This document shows, piece by piece, positions 7,272-15,124 of a stretch of DNA of 55,034 bases. Where the stretch lies: positions 1 through 55,034 of the forward strand of contig URAN01000015.1 in NCBI GenBank assembly GCA_900545865.1, given 5' to 3'. How positions within the stretch are numbered: position 1 is the first letter of the stretch; each line of letters starts with the position of its first letter. This stretch comes from an uncultured Eubacteriales bacterium. Lineage in GTDB: Bacteria; Bacillota; Clostridia; Monoglobales; Monoglobaceae. The notes below the pieces were generated by a model. It was not told the origin of the DNA, did no database searches, and saw only the letters and a list, made by a program, of their open reading frames with translations. Both the position numbers and the translations under genes were made by a program.

Positions 7272-7970
7272 ATGAATACAATTACATTACTCCACGGAAC
7301 AGACCACATTATAGAAGTGCCGGATATAAATATAGGAAATGAGCATAATGATTACGGAAAAGGGTTTTACTGCACACGCTCGGAGGAAATGGCAAAGGAA
7401 TGGGCTTGCAAGCAGAATACAGACGGATTTATCAACCGTTATGAATTAAATACCAAGGGGCTTAAAATCTTAAATTTAACGGACGGGAATCATACTGTTT
7501 TGAATTGGATTGCCCTGCTCCTTAAATATCGCACATTCAAGCTGAGTTCCGAAATTGCCGTTGATGCAAGGGATTATATTATAGAGCATTATTCTGTTGA
7601 TACATCAATTTATGATGTGATTGTCGGTTATCGTGCAGATGATTCATATTTTCGATATGCAGAGAGCTTTGTATCAAACGGACTTCCGCTCCGCAGCTTA
7701 AATCAGGCATTAAAGCTCGGCAAACTCGGAGAGCAAACTGTTTTGGTATCACAAAAAGCATTTGACCGAATTAAGTTTACAGACGCATCGCCGGTTGACA
7801 AAAGCATATACTATCCAAAATTTCTTGACAGAGATACGACAGCAAGAAAAACATACCGTCAGGAAATCAAAAAGAGCAAATCCTACCGAGATGATATTTT
7901 TGTAATGGATATTCTGAGAGAGGAGCTGAAAAATGATGACCCACGCATACAGCGAATTATATTTGAATGA
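7272..7970 (+). CDS. DUF3990 domain protein (ADP-ribosyltransferase-like; possible toxin)
   Basis: A 232-residue DUF3990 protein. The opening TLLHGTDHIIEVPD and the following YGKGFYCTRSEEMAKEWA block are the hallmark of the family and resemble the first two strands and active-site loops of ADP-ribosyltransferase folds. The activity itself is inferred; no target is known. The start is ATG 7272, with AGGAGG eight bases upstream. The downstream HTH gene begins 38 bases before this stop, so the two are coupled, and the pair sits behind a promoter with two palindromic operators. That layout suits a toxin with a DNA-binding antitoxin or regulator. The flanking 55-bp repeats suggest that the pair may move or be lost as a unit. 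Confidence 0.8.
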   Translation: MNTITLLHGTDHIIEVPDINIGNEHNDYGKGFYCTRSEEMAKEWACKQNTDGFINRYELNTKGLKILNLTDGNHTVLNWIALLLKYRTFKLSSEIAVDARDYIIEHYSVDTSIYDVIVGYRADDSYFRYAESFVSNGLPLRSLNQALKLGKLGEQTVLVSQKAFDRIKFTDASPVDKSIYYPKFLDRDTTARKTYRQEIKKSKSYRDDIFVMDILREELKNDDPRIQRIIFE

Positions 7971-8583
7971 TGCAAAGGAATGTCTTGCGGATATGCTTGA
8001 TTATGCTGTAAATGACTGCGGTTTTGAGTTGGATTGGTTTGCTTCACTCTTTGTTACAACAGGATATGCACAAAAATTTGAAAGTGGAAACCCTGCTGTA
8101 CTTTCGGGAATGTCGGGTGTTGAGCTTGCCCGTGAAATAATAAGAAAAGCGTATAAGGACAAAAAAACACCCTCTGCAAAAAACATCAAAGGAGCTTCGC
8201 CCGAATATTGGGCAGGCTGGGCACTCGCCGAATATCAGTGGGCATCGGGACATCGTTTCAAGGATATTTTTGAGCGTATTCCGCTGTCTGAAATTATAAA
8301 AATGTACTCTGTTTATCACGAAATGGATATAACACAGTTTATAGACAGTATGGAGAGCTTTTATAATAAAGCAGAGTTTGAAACAAAGCTGAAACGCATC
8401 CGTGAAAGCAGAGGGATATCACAGTCCGAGCTTTCGGAAATGTCGGGCGTTAAGCTCCGTTCAATCCAAATGTATGAGCAAAAGGTCAATGACATTGACA
8501 AAGCCCAAGCTCAAACCCTCTATAAAATCTCTCGTGTTCTCGGGTGTAATATTGAAGATATACTTGAAAACCCTATGAGGTAG
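7936..8583 (+). CDS. XRE-type helix-turn-helix protein paired with DUF3990 (probable antitoxin/regulator)
   Basis: About 215 residues. The last 65 form a lambda-repressor-like helix-turn-helix: KLKRIRESRGISQSELSEMS, then VKLRSIQMYEQ and a closing helix that ends at IEDIL. The first 130 residues are a separate domain that I do not recognise, with tryptophan-rich segments (ELDWFASLF, EYWAGWALAEYQW); in such operons an extra domain often binds the partner. Two adjacent ATGs (7933 and 7936) follow a GAGGAG site within the end of the DUF3990 gene; either may be used. The protein probably binds the two palindromes at 7217-7260 and represses the operon. Both the antitoxin and the repressor roles are inferred from context. 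Confidence 0.78.
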   Translation: MTHAYSELYLNDAKECLADMLDYAVNDCGFELDWFASLFVTTGYAQKFESGNPAVLSGMSGVELAREIIRKAYKDKKTPSAKNIKGASPEYWAGWALAEYQWASGHRFKDIFERIPLSEIIKMYSVYHEMDITQFIDSMESFYNKAEFETKLKRIRESRGISQSELSEMSGVKLRSIQMYEQKVNDIDKAQAQTLYKISRVLGCNIEDILENPMR

Positions 8584-8624
8584 AAAATCGTAATTCTCAC
8601 AGCCTGTTATATAAGAAAACCGGC

Positions 8625-8679
8625 AAACTAAAGGCGCTTATTCAATCCCGTAATCTATGAAACTTTGACGCTTATATTG
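8625..8679. repeat. 55-bp intergenic repeat, right copy
   Basis: This is the second copy of the element at 7106-7160, in the same orientation, 42 bases after the stop of the XRE gene. Differences fall in the first third and at the far end; the 24-base core is identical. Confidence 0.75.
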
Positions 8680-8761
8680 GCAAAAACAGTGATAATTACA
8701 CAATCCATTCCGCATTTTTTTCAAGCCAACATCGCTGTGTTTTTATGATATTTAAAAATAT

Positions 8762-8791
8762 CCCCCAACGGTTACGCATACCGTTGAGGGG
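8762..8791 (-). terminator. Hairpin at the 3' end of the Rpn remnant
   Basis: A C-rich arm with AACGGT (to 8772) pairs with ACCGTTGAGGGG (8780-8791). It is a diverged copy of the hairpin at 2936-2964 and stands at the same distance from the stop codon of the remnant. It could still serve the minus-strand ATPase transcript that ends at 8905. Confidence 0.5.
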
Positions 8792-8809
8792 ATTGAATTA
8801 AGGGGTATT

Positions 8810-8885
8810 CCTAACCGGACGAAATTTGGTTTTTATAATATTCGATTTTGTTCTCGCTCAAATCGATATTAGCCTTAATTCAGAA
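8810..8885 (-). pseudogene. 3' remnant of a second Rpn-family transposase gene
   Basis: On the minus strand about 20 codons read LSENKIEYYKNQISSG and then stop. The intact gene at 2985 ends DEKREYYKSQISSD and stops, and the sequence past both stops is also alike through the hairpin. Only the last part of the gene survives; an in-frame stop precedes it. This shows either a former insertion here or recombination between copies. Confidence 0.75.
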
Positions 8886-8904
8886 CATTATCCCGTTTAT
8901 ATAT

Positions 8905-9942
8905 TTATCCATTCCCATTAACTTTAAGCACAATATTTTGCAAATCGTCATAACCGTCAATCATTCCCGAATATATACACTCGCCTATATTTAAAGACCG
9001 CAGTATTTTCATCCATTCCGCATATTCAGCCGCATCTATAGCCTTTGCGGCCGCAGTAATATTTGCATTATCCGGTTTAAAATACACCTTTGTTGCCGCC
9101 TGTTCCAAAAGCTCGCCGCTCTCTGCTTTGTCAAAGCCGTTGCCGATAAACTGCGTTGCCATTACCGCACCTATTCCGAATTTTCTGAATTCTCTCAAAT
9201 GTGACAAAAAGCATTCTCCTCTAAATCTCATATTCTGTATCTCGTCCAAAATAATCAAAAATCCTTTATCATTTTCGCTTTGCTTAACAAAATCCCATAA
9301 ATCATTCAACAACAGCTCTGTCAAAAACGTTCTTTTGGGTTCATGTGTATATGAAAGCTGAAATACTGTTGCCCTTTTGCTTGAAATAATCTCGCTCCAA
9401 TCAACAGGGTTACCATTGAACTTAATATCTTTTATTGCCCTCAGTTTTAGAGCAAGTGTCTTTGATGCCGTAAGATTCATTTGTTTTATACGGTTTAAAA
9501 TCCCCGAAAGCGTCGGCTTCCCGCCGTCAATCTCATTTCTGATACACTCGCCCAATATATCTGTCTGAGTCACACCTTTAATATTGAGTGCAGAACACAA
9601 GCTGTTACATATTCTGTCGGCTGTATCGCCGATGGTTTCTTTCTTATCATACCCCTCTATATTTATGGATTTCGGCTTAAATATATCTATCCCCAATCCC
9701 TCTCGTTCGATTATGTGATAATCTTTATCACTGATATACGGCACATCTTTATGTAAGCAGCTATTTGAACAATCTATTACAATCACGGATATTTCGTCCT
9801 CTGCTGCGGATTTAATAATATTTTTGCAAAACGTACTCTTTCCGCTGCCGCTCATTCCTTGTATAAACCATATGTTGTTCACCGAATTAGGCACGTTTAA
9901 GTTTCGAGTTATCTCTCTGCCGTATGAATTACCGAGCAACAT
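8905..9942 (-). CDS. HerA/VirB4-like ATPase of an integrated element
   Basis: A 345-residue P-loop ATPase. Walker A is GMSGSGKST (K35 and S36) and Walker B is FLIILDE within GFLIILDEIQNM. The later AVMATQFI segment supplies the sensor-type Q of the HerA/FtsK/VirB4 superfamily. It is short for this group and has no membrane segments, so it looks like a soluble motor: a DNA pump, helicase partner or coupling ATPase for conjugative transfer. ATG 9942 follows GAGAGGGGATG. It lies 17 bases after the repeat-bearing 617-residue gene, and both are downstream of integrase and excisionase on the same strand. It may supply the coupling function missing beside the relaxase at 4820, but that is inference. 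Confidence 0.75.
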   Translation of the reverse strand: MLLGNSYGREITRNLNVPNSVNNIWFIQGMSGSGKSTFCKNIIKSAAEDEISVIVIDCSNSCLHKDVPYISDKDYHIIEREGLGIDIFKPKSINIEGYDKKETIGDTADRICNSLCSALNIKGVTQTDILGECIRNEIDGGKPTLSGILNRIKQMNLTASKTLALKLRAIKDIKFNGNPVDWSEIISSKRATVFQLSYTHEPKRTFLTELLLNDLWDFVKQSENDKGFLIILDEIQNMRFRGECFLSHLREFRKFGIGAVMATQFIGNGFDKAESGELLEQAATKVYFKPDNANITAAAKAIDAAEYAEWMKILRSLNIGECIYSGMIDGYDDLQNIVLKVNGNG

Positions 9943-9959
9943 TTAATATCATCCCCTCT

Positions 9960-11813
9960 CTATATTCCTATATATCCTGTCGGAAATATTCTATCATATA
10001 TAACCGCTATCATTCTTACACATCTGTTATACGCACGCACATAGATATTCTTCTGATATGTCTGTCTGTTATTATCTCTGTCCAATGTATCTGCTCGTAA
10101 AAGTGATTCTTTCACTATACCGATGTTAATTTGCGAATCACCGCAAAGCTTTATAAATAATTTAAGGTCATCCTCCTTAAAGCATATTAACCCGCCTTTT
10201 TTGCAAATATTCGGTTTTTCCTCCGAAAGCCGAATTTCGTCCGCATTTAAATCGATAATATTCAGCATGTTCTGATTTTTAAGCTTCAGAATATTCTCCC
10301 TAAGCCACTCTGTTATCCACTCCCCCGTTGGCTCATTCTCACTCTCGGAAAGCAGATTTTGAACAACTGAGTCCGCACTTTCAATTTCAAGCGGCAGTCC
10401 GCAATTCTTAAAATACCTTTTAACCAACGCGTATGTCAGCTCAATCCAATTATCGGCTTGTACCTCACCGACATTAATATCATTCTCACAAATCCAATCG
10501 GCGAAATGACGTATATGCTCGCCGCAAACAAACTTATTGACGTATCCTTTTGATACATCATCTTCTTTCAGCGAAATATTAAATGCCGACTCTGAGAAAA
10601 AGCCATACATCTTGCAAAGTATGATAACCGTTGTTTCTAAATTAAGTTCGGCATTAATGTAATCAACGTTATCACTTACATTTCGTAAGTTTCCATCGCC
10701 GTATTCGGGAATTTCCAAAAATATCATTGTACCTCTTGCCATATACATCTCATTTTCAATTCTTTTTCTCGGAAGTGACAGCGATATTATCTCGTTATCA
10801 CCGAATATTCCGAGAACCGCATTTATGGCATATGTCAGTTCTGATTCGGAATGTATATAAATCGGTTTTTTCCACCGCAATTCCGTTGGAACAAGACTTT
10901 GAATCACGATATAATGCAACAAAATCAGAAAAAACAAACGGTGCTTGGGTTGAGAAAATATATTGAGGTTATTGAGCAGCCCCTCTGCGGCCTCTGTCAT
11001 ATCCATATTTCCGCACCTGACAATATGCTTAAAAAACGGTGTTTCTATGTTGTATTTCTGTCCTACAGTAATATATTTTCCGTTTATCCAGTCGATAAAT
11101 TCCGGGTATTCAAAATCATCTTTGTCCGCAATATTGATAATATATTTGCGCATCAGTTCGCATTCATCTTTATCTCTTTTATTACGAACAAACGATATTT
11201 TCCCTCTCGCCGCCAGAATATCAAGCAGATTCTTGCCGTCAAATTCGTTATGGCTTAATGTCATTTCGTATTTTCGGCAATCACTGCCCAGCGTTTTAAT
11301 AATATAATAATTCAGATGTTCGCCGTTTGATATATAATGTATAATTTTACACTCTTTTATAATCCCAACACTAATCAACCGCTTTTTCACTTTATTGTTT
11401 TTGCCCGATACGGCATACATATTATTTTTAATTATGTCCGATATTATGTATTCCCCTACAATTGTATCAAAAGCAGGTTTTGCAATACCGGTTATTGTTG
11501 CTTGAACAGGATATTTCTGTGCGTAATAACCTTGATTTAAATTCAGCTGATATTGATTTGGCATAGGCGCGATGTTCACTCCCTGCACAGGATATTCCTG
11601 TGGATAATAACCTTGATTTAAGTTCATCTGATATTGATTTGGCATAGGCGCAATGTTCGCTCCCTGCACAGGATATTCCTGTACAGGGTAACTTTGGTTT
11701 GCCGATTGTTGAGTTGAACTCGTCAGATTGCTGTTTTGCTGACACATAATTTCACTTGCGTAGTTTTCACCTACAAACTTTGAAAAATCATATTTGTATC
11801 CTTTGTTTTCCAT
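9960..11813 (-). CDS. Unrecognised protein of an integrated element with N-terminal tandem repeats
   Basis: A 617-residue protein that I cannot assign to a family. The first 110 residues are low-complexity and rich in P, Q, N and Y, with two 27-residue repeats containing EYPVQG, NIAPMPNQYQ and LNQGYY. The remaining 500 residues look globular, with short helix- and strand-like blocks, no clear Walker A and no membrane segment; the middle, around YIHSESELTYAINAVLGIFG, is vaguely reminiscent of element-encoded helicase or primase-like proteins, but no catalytic motif is convincing. ATG 11813 is preferred over GTG 11822 because AGGAG sits nine bases upstream. It is cotranscribed with the ATPase at 8905 and follows integrase by about 70 bases, which suggests a replication or transfer role. 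Confidence 0.6.
   Translation of the reverse strand: MENKGYKYDFSKFVGENYASEIMCQQNSNLTSSTQQSANQSYPVQEYPVQGANIAPMPNQYQMNLNQGYYPQEYPVQGVNIAPMPNQYQLNLNQGYYAQKYPVQATITGIAKPAFDTIVGEYIISDIIKNNMYAVSGKNNKVKKRLISVGIIKECKIIHYISNGEHLNYYIIKTLGSDCRKYEMTLSHNEFDGKNLLDILAARGKISFVRNKRDKDECELMRKYIINIADKDDFEYPEFIDWINGKYITVGQKYNIETPFFKHIVRCGNMDMTEAAEGLLNNLNIFSQPKHRLFFLILLHYIVIQSLVPTELRWKKPIYIHSESELTYAINAVLGIFGDNEIISLSLPRKRIENEMYMARGTMIFLEIPEYGDGNLRNVSDNVDYINAELNLETTVIILCKMYGFFSESAFNISLKEDDVSKGYVNKFVCGEHIRHFADWICENDINVGEVQADNWIELTYALVKRYFKNCGLPLEIESADSVVQNLLSESENEPTGEWITEWLRENILKLKNQNMLNIIDLNADEIRLSEEKPNICKKGGLICFKEDDLKLFIKLCGDSQINIGIVKESLLRADTLDRDNNRQTYQKNIYVRAYNRCVRMIAVIYDRIFPTGYIGI
11506..11682. repeat. 81-bp tandem repeat (two full units and a partial third) inside the 617-residue gene
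   Basis: The 15-mer ACAGGATATTCCTGT or a one-base variant recurs at 11506, 11587 and 11668, a strict 81-base period, with high identity between units. The period is 27 codons, so unit gain or loss would keep the frame. The 15-mer is itself nearly palindromic. Confidence 0.85.
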
Positions 11814-11884
11814 AATTATCACTCCTGTTACGATATATTTGTGTGTAAAATGTTTCAGCCGGAAATGCTTTGCTCCACCTTATT

Positions 11885-13042
11885 TTATTTAAAAACATCA
11901 TTTAACTTTGATATTTCTTTACGCTTTTGTTCCTTTAATATATGGGTATAAATATCCCCGGTAACGGTAATCGAACTGTGTCCCAAAAGCTCTTGCATCG
12001 CCTTTAGCGAAACTTCGGCCTCCAGCCCGCGCGTTGCAAATGAATGTCTTAATGCGTGCGGACTTATTTGCGCTATTCCTATCTTTTTAACCGTTTTATT
12101 CAGTTTGCGATTGAAATTACCCGGGTCAAGATAATCACCTCTGCTGCTTGAAAATATCAGGTCATTGTCGGTATAATAATCTCCGACAAGCTCCATATAT
12201 CTCTCCTGCTTGTGCTTATGCTCGGCGAGCAGCTCAACCGCCTTATCAATCAGCGGAACGGTTCTTATACTCGTATCGGTTTTCGGTGTTGTTACTGTAA
12301 GCATCGTTTTGTTCCCGTTTTTATTATAGGTTCTGACTCTGCTCAAAGCCTTGGTTATCGAAATTGTCTTTTCGTTTTTGTCATAATCACTCCATTTCAG
12401 CGCAAGCACTTCACCCCGCCGCATTCCTGTGTACAGCGCAAACAATAAGCCCCTGCCTATGTAGTTATCTTTAAGTGCGGCAATCAATTTTGTTTGCTCG
12501 TCCTCGTTTAAAACGCGAATATGTTTCGGCTGCTTTCTCGGAAGAACAACATTTTCACAAACGTTTTCACTGACAAGTTTATTTCTCTGCGCTTGTTTCA
12601 GCGCGGCGTGCATCACTATTTTCATAACTTCTATTGTGCGATGCGACAATCCGCTGTCGTGCATTTTGTTAATAATTCTTTGGATATGCATCGTTTTGAG
12701 ATCGGCTAACCGAATATCACCGAGGTCGGGTATTATATGCGTCCTGAGTATTGTTTCATATTGGTCAAACGTTTTCTGTTTAACAGAATTCCGCTTATAT
12801 GACCAAAGCCATTCGTGACACCACTGCTCAACCGTCGGATTATCCGACTTGTTAATGAACCTGTTATCACGCAATTCCTCTATTGCCCGATTCAGCTTTT
12901 CGGAAGTTTCCTTTCTCGTTTTCCCGTAAAAGTATTTACGAATAAGCCTGCCTCTGTCATCTCTGCCAATCGTTATACTTCCCTGCCAACGTCCATCGGG
13001 ACGGCGGCAAACCGACCCTTCTCCGTTTCCTCTTTTTGACAT
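11885..13042 (-). CDS. Site-specific tyrosine integrase (Tn916/phage type)
   Basis: A 385-residue integrase of normal length. The domains in order are an arm-binding AP2-like N terminus (residues 1-60, with GEGSVCRRPDGRWQGSI), a SAM-like core-binding domain (70-165), and the catalytic domain. The catalytic set is complete: R208 (TGMRRGE), K254 (TPKT), H329 and R332 (SPHALRHSFATRG), H355 (LLGHSS) and nucleophile Y365 (GDIYTH). It cuts and joins att sites through a covalent phosphotyrosine. The excisionase gene lies directly upstream on the same strand. No duplicated att core could be identified by eye on either side. All catalytic residues are intact, so the element may still be able to excise. 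Confidence 0.95.
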   Translation of the reverse strand: MSKRGNGEGSVCRRPDGRWQGSITIGRDDRGRLIRKYFYGKTRKETSEKLNRAIEELRDNRFINKSDNPTVEQWCHEWLWSYKRNSVKQKTFDQYETILRTHIIPDLGDIRLADLKTMHIQRIINKMHDSGLSHRTIEVMKIVMHAALKQAQRNKLVSENVCENVVLPRKQPKHIRVLNEDEQTKLIAALKDNYIGRGLLFALYTGMRRGEVLALKWSDYDKNEKTISITKALSRVRTYNKNGNKTMLTVTTPKTDTSIRTVPLIDKAVELLAEHKHKQERYMELVGDYYTDNDLIFSSSRGDYLDPGNFNRKLNKTVKKIGIAQISPHALRHSFATRGLEAEVSLKAMQELLGHSSITVTGDIYTHILKEQKRKEISKLNDVFK

Positions 13043-13058
13043 ATTGCATCACCTCCTT

Positions 13059-13259
13059 CTATATTACCAGCTGTTCCGCAGACGCATTGTTTAACCATTC
13101 CTCAAACAGCTTTTTGGGGATGAGTATCCGTCTGCCGACCTTGATTTGCGGAAAACCTTTGCTGTGCACCAACTCATAGAGTTTATTTTTCCCTACGGGT
13201 AATACCTCTTGCAATGCTTTCATATCATAACAACCGTTATCATTTTTTAAATTTGACAT
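13059..13259 (-). CDS. Excisionase-like helix-turn-helix protein
   Basis: A 66-residue MerR-like winged helix protein (HTH_17/excisionase group): MKALQEVLPVGKNKLYELV forms the first helices and FPQIKVGRRILIPKKLFEEW the wing and closing helix. Small proteins of this type bind att arms and steer integrase towards excision. The start at 13259 follows GAGAGGATG; the longer frame from 13325 has no such site. It is 16 bases upstream of integrase, the standard xis-int order. Confidence 0.85.
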   Translation of the reverse strand: MSNLKNDNGCYDMKALQEVLPVGKNKLYELVHSKGFPQIKVGRRILIPKKLFEEWLNNASAEQLVI

Positions 13260-13391
13260 TTGTATCATCCTCTCTCGTATTTGCAGTGATATTATACAGC
13301 CAATCAAATCGAATGTATATAACAAAAAACTGATGTTTTTATATATTCACCATTATAATATATAACTTAATATTCGTATTCTAACGCAAAA

Positions 13392-13422
13392 ACGGACGCC
13401 TATCTCAACGATAAGCGTCCGT
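13392..13422 (-). terminator. Terminator of the 430-residue gene
   Basis: ACGGACGC (13392-13399) pairs with GCGTCCGT (13415-13422); TATC/GATA extends the stem past one mismatch. On the minus strand it is followed by five Ts. It lies 17 bases past the stop at 13440 and separates that gene from the xis-int transcript. Confidence 0.85.
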
Positions 13423-13439
13423 TTATATTCCGGTCAATA

Positions 13440-14732
13440 TTAATTTTTCTGTTTTTTAGATTTAACCAAATTCCGTGCATATGCGTGAAGCGCATTGTGC
13501 TTTTCTATATATTCGTATATTTTTCTTATATAATCAAATTTTTTCTCTATCTTTTTTTCGTACTCTTTTGTTTCAACGCTCTTTGCCTTTTTATCGGATT
13601 CATAATCAACAGTTTCAACCGGAATATGTTCCTTGACAAACGGATATTTCTCTCTCAAAATCTCCGCCGCAAATTTATAGTCATCATCACACAATTTTAC
13701 ATCCGACAAATTACCTTTTACTTTTTTGATATTTTCAAGCTCACTTTCTAATTCTCCTGAAACACTAGCTAAAACTAAATTTTGAACATATTGCAAAATC
13801 GTTCTTTTTATACCTATCACCAAATCCTGTTCGGTAGAATTTGATTCTATTGAATCTATTTCAAAATTTTTGTAGTCCAATATATCATAAAAATAAACTA
13901 CTGCCGCTTTGTTTTTTATTTGTACAGGTATTCCGCATATTTCTTCCATGAATTCTCTGCAACATTCAAAGTCTTTAGTTGACCACAAATCAATTATTTT
14001 TTCTATTTTCTTATCATCCAACTTAATTTTGTTGTCCGCTAACTTTTTTGCGGCGCTTTCAATCATTGTAAACATACACCTGCTTTCAAACTTATAAAGT
14101 GCCAAACAATTGATAACATATTCTTTATCATCACTGATTGAATTCACCTTTTCATAAGCTCTGTCATATGCCTCATACGCTTTTGAAACAGGCAGATTTT
14201 TTCTCACCCCTCGCGCCTTCATTGTGTCTTTTCTGCTTAAAAGCAAATCATATAATTTAAACAAACCAATTATTTCAAGCCTTGCCGTTGCTGAACACAC
14301 ACTGTCAGTCAGTTCTTTATTATTTTGCTTTTGCGGTAACTCTTTATATCCGCGCCCAAATTTTTTTACCGTTTCATTGCTTATTTCAAACCATCCTTTA
14401 ACCTTATTATAGGCACGACGAAAACATATTTCATAACTGTCTTTGGTATCGGTTCCAAATTTGTAATCTTCGGGTTTTCGATCTTTTTCATAATATTCCT
14501 CAGCATACCGATGCACTGTTTTAAATTCGCCTTCCGCACTTGACATTGCACAGTACAAGTATTCTATAAATACAATTGCAGCCGATCTTTCTATGTCACT
14601 TTCATCTACGTTCACAATTTGATTTTTAAGTCCATAACGCTCTTTGTGTGCGTTCACAAAGCCACAAGCTAATTTATATAACGCCTCAAACTTACCATAA
14701 ATTTCATCATAAGTTTCTCTCATCGATTTCAT
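13440..14732 (-). CDS. Unrecognised 430-residue helical protein beside the integrase
   Basis: I do not recognise this protein. It is soluble, highly charged, rich in K, E and Y and apparently almost all helical, with no signal peptide, membrane segment or P-loop. Paired motifs such as RESR-like or HxH catalytic signatures were not found. ATG 14732 is chosen because GGGAG lies nine bases upstream; ATG 14741 overlaps that site. It has its own terminator, and the upstream neighbour is the remnant of an SGNH gene, so it seems to be the outermost gene of the integrated element. In this cargo position a defence, abortive-infection or regulatory role is conceivable but unproven. Confidence 0.6.
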   Translation of the reverse strand: MKSMRETYDEIYGKFEALYKLACGFVNAHKERYGLKNQIVNVDESDIERSAAIVFIEYLYCAMSSAEGEFKTVHRYAEEYYEKDRKPEDYKFGTDTKDSYEICFRRAYNKVKGWFEISNETVKKFGRGYKELPQKQNNKELTDSVCSATARLEIIGLFKLYDLLLSRKDTMKARGVRKNLPVSKAYEAYDRAYEKVNSISDDKEYVINCLALYKFESRCMFTMIESAAKKLADNKIKLDDKKIEKIIDLWSTKDFECCREFMEEICGIPVQIKNKAAVVYFYDILDYKNFEIDSIESNSTEQDLVIGIKRTILQYVQNLVLASVSGELESELENIKKVKGNLSDVKLCDDDYKFAAEILREKYPFVKEHIPVETVDYESDKKAKSVETKEYEKKIEKKFDYIRKIYEYIEKHNALHAYARNLVKSKKQKN

Positions 14733-14782
14733 AATCTGCATCTCCCTTTTTCTTTGGTAATTTTTATTTTAATTTTTTCGTA

Positions 14783-14965
14783 TTATCTTATATTCCGTAT
14801 TATTTCGTCCGCAATTTCTTCGTATAACGGCTCGGTCGGGTGAACGCCGTCATTTGCTAATCCGTCTATATTTTTAGATGTTATATCATACAAGTCTATT
14901 ACGGAAATCGAATACTTTTCGGCAACCTCTTTTGCAATATTTATCATTGCAAGATTAAAACATCT
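14783..14965 (-). pseudogene. C-terminal remnant of an SGNH/GDSL hydrolase
   Basis: About 60 codons on the minus strand read NLAMINIAKEVAEKY, then ISVIDLYDITSKNIDGLAND, GVHPTEPLYEEIADEII and a stop. The GVHPT block with its catalytic histidine and the closing helix are typical of the end of SGNH esterases. The GDS, G and N blocks are missing, and an in-frame stop lies just upstream. The stub stands exactly between the element and the carbohydrate cluster, so the gene may have been cut at an element boundary. Confidence 0.75.
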
Positions 14966-15124
14966 TCAAAAAATATCATCCGTCAGAAATACGCTTTTTG
15001 GCAACTTTACAAAGCAGCAACTTTTGTGTATAATCAAAAGAAAACATAGCATGAAAGTCTATTAATGAATCAAATATTCAAATCCACTATACAGAGTCTT
15101 CAGCATTTACTTCGCAGACAGTTT

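Noticed and set aside
7106..8679. 55-bp repeat considered as a riboswitch or integron-type attachment site
   Set aside because: No consistent secondary structure is supported by paired changes between the copies, and no integrase-type core could be read.
10727..11258. Several plus-strand ORFs of 79-135 residues inside the 617-residue gene
   Set aside because: They lie antisense to a long frame with good start and operon context and lack ribosome binding sites and family motifs.
11506..11682. Regularly spaced repeats considered as a CRISPR array
   Set aside because: The whole 81-base unit is conserved, with no variable spacers, and the repeats are in frame within a long gene.
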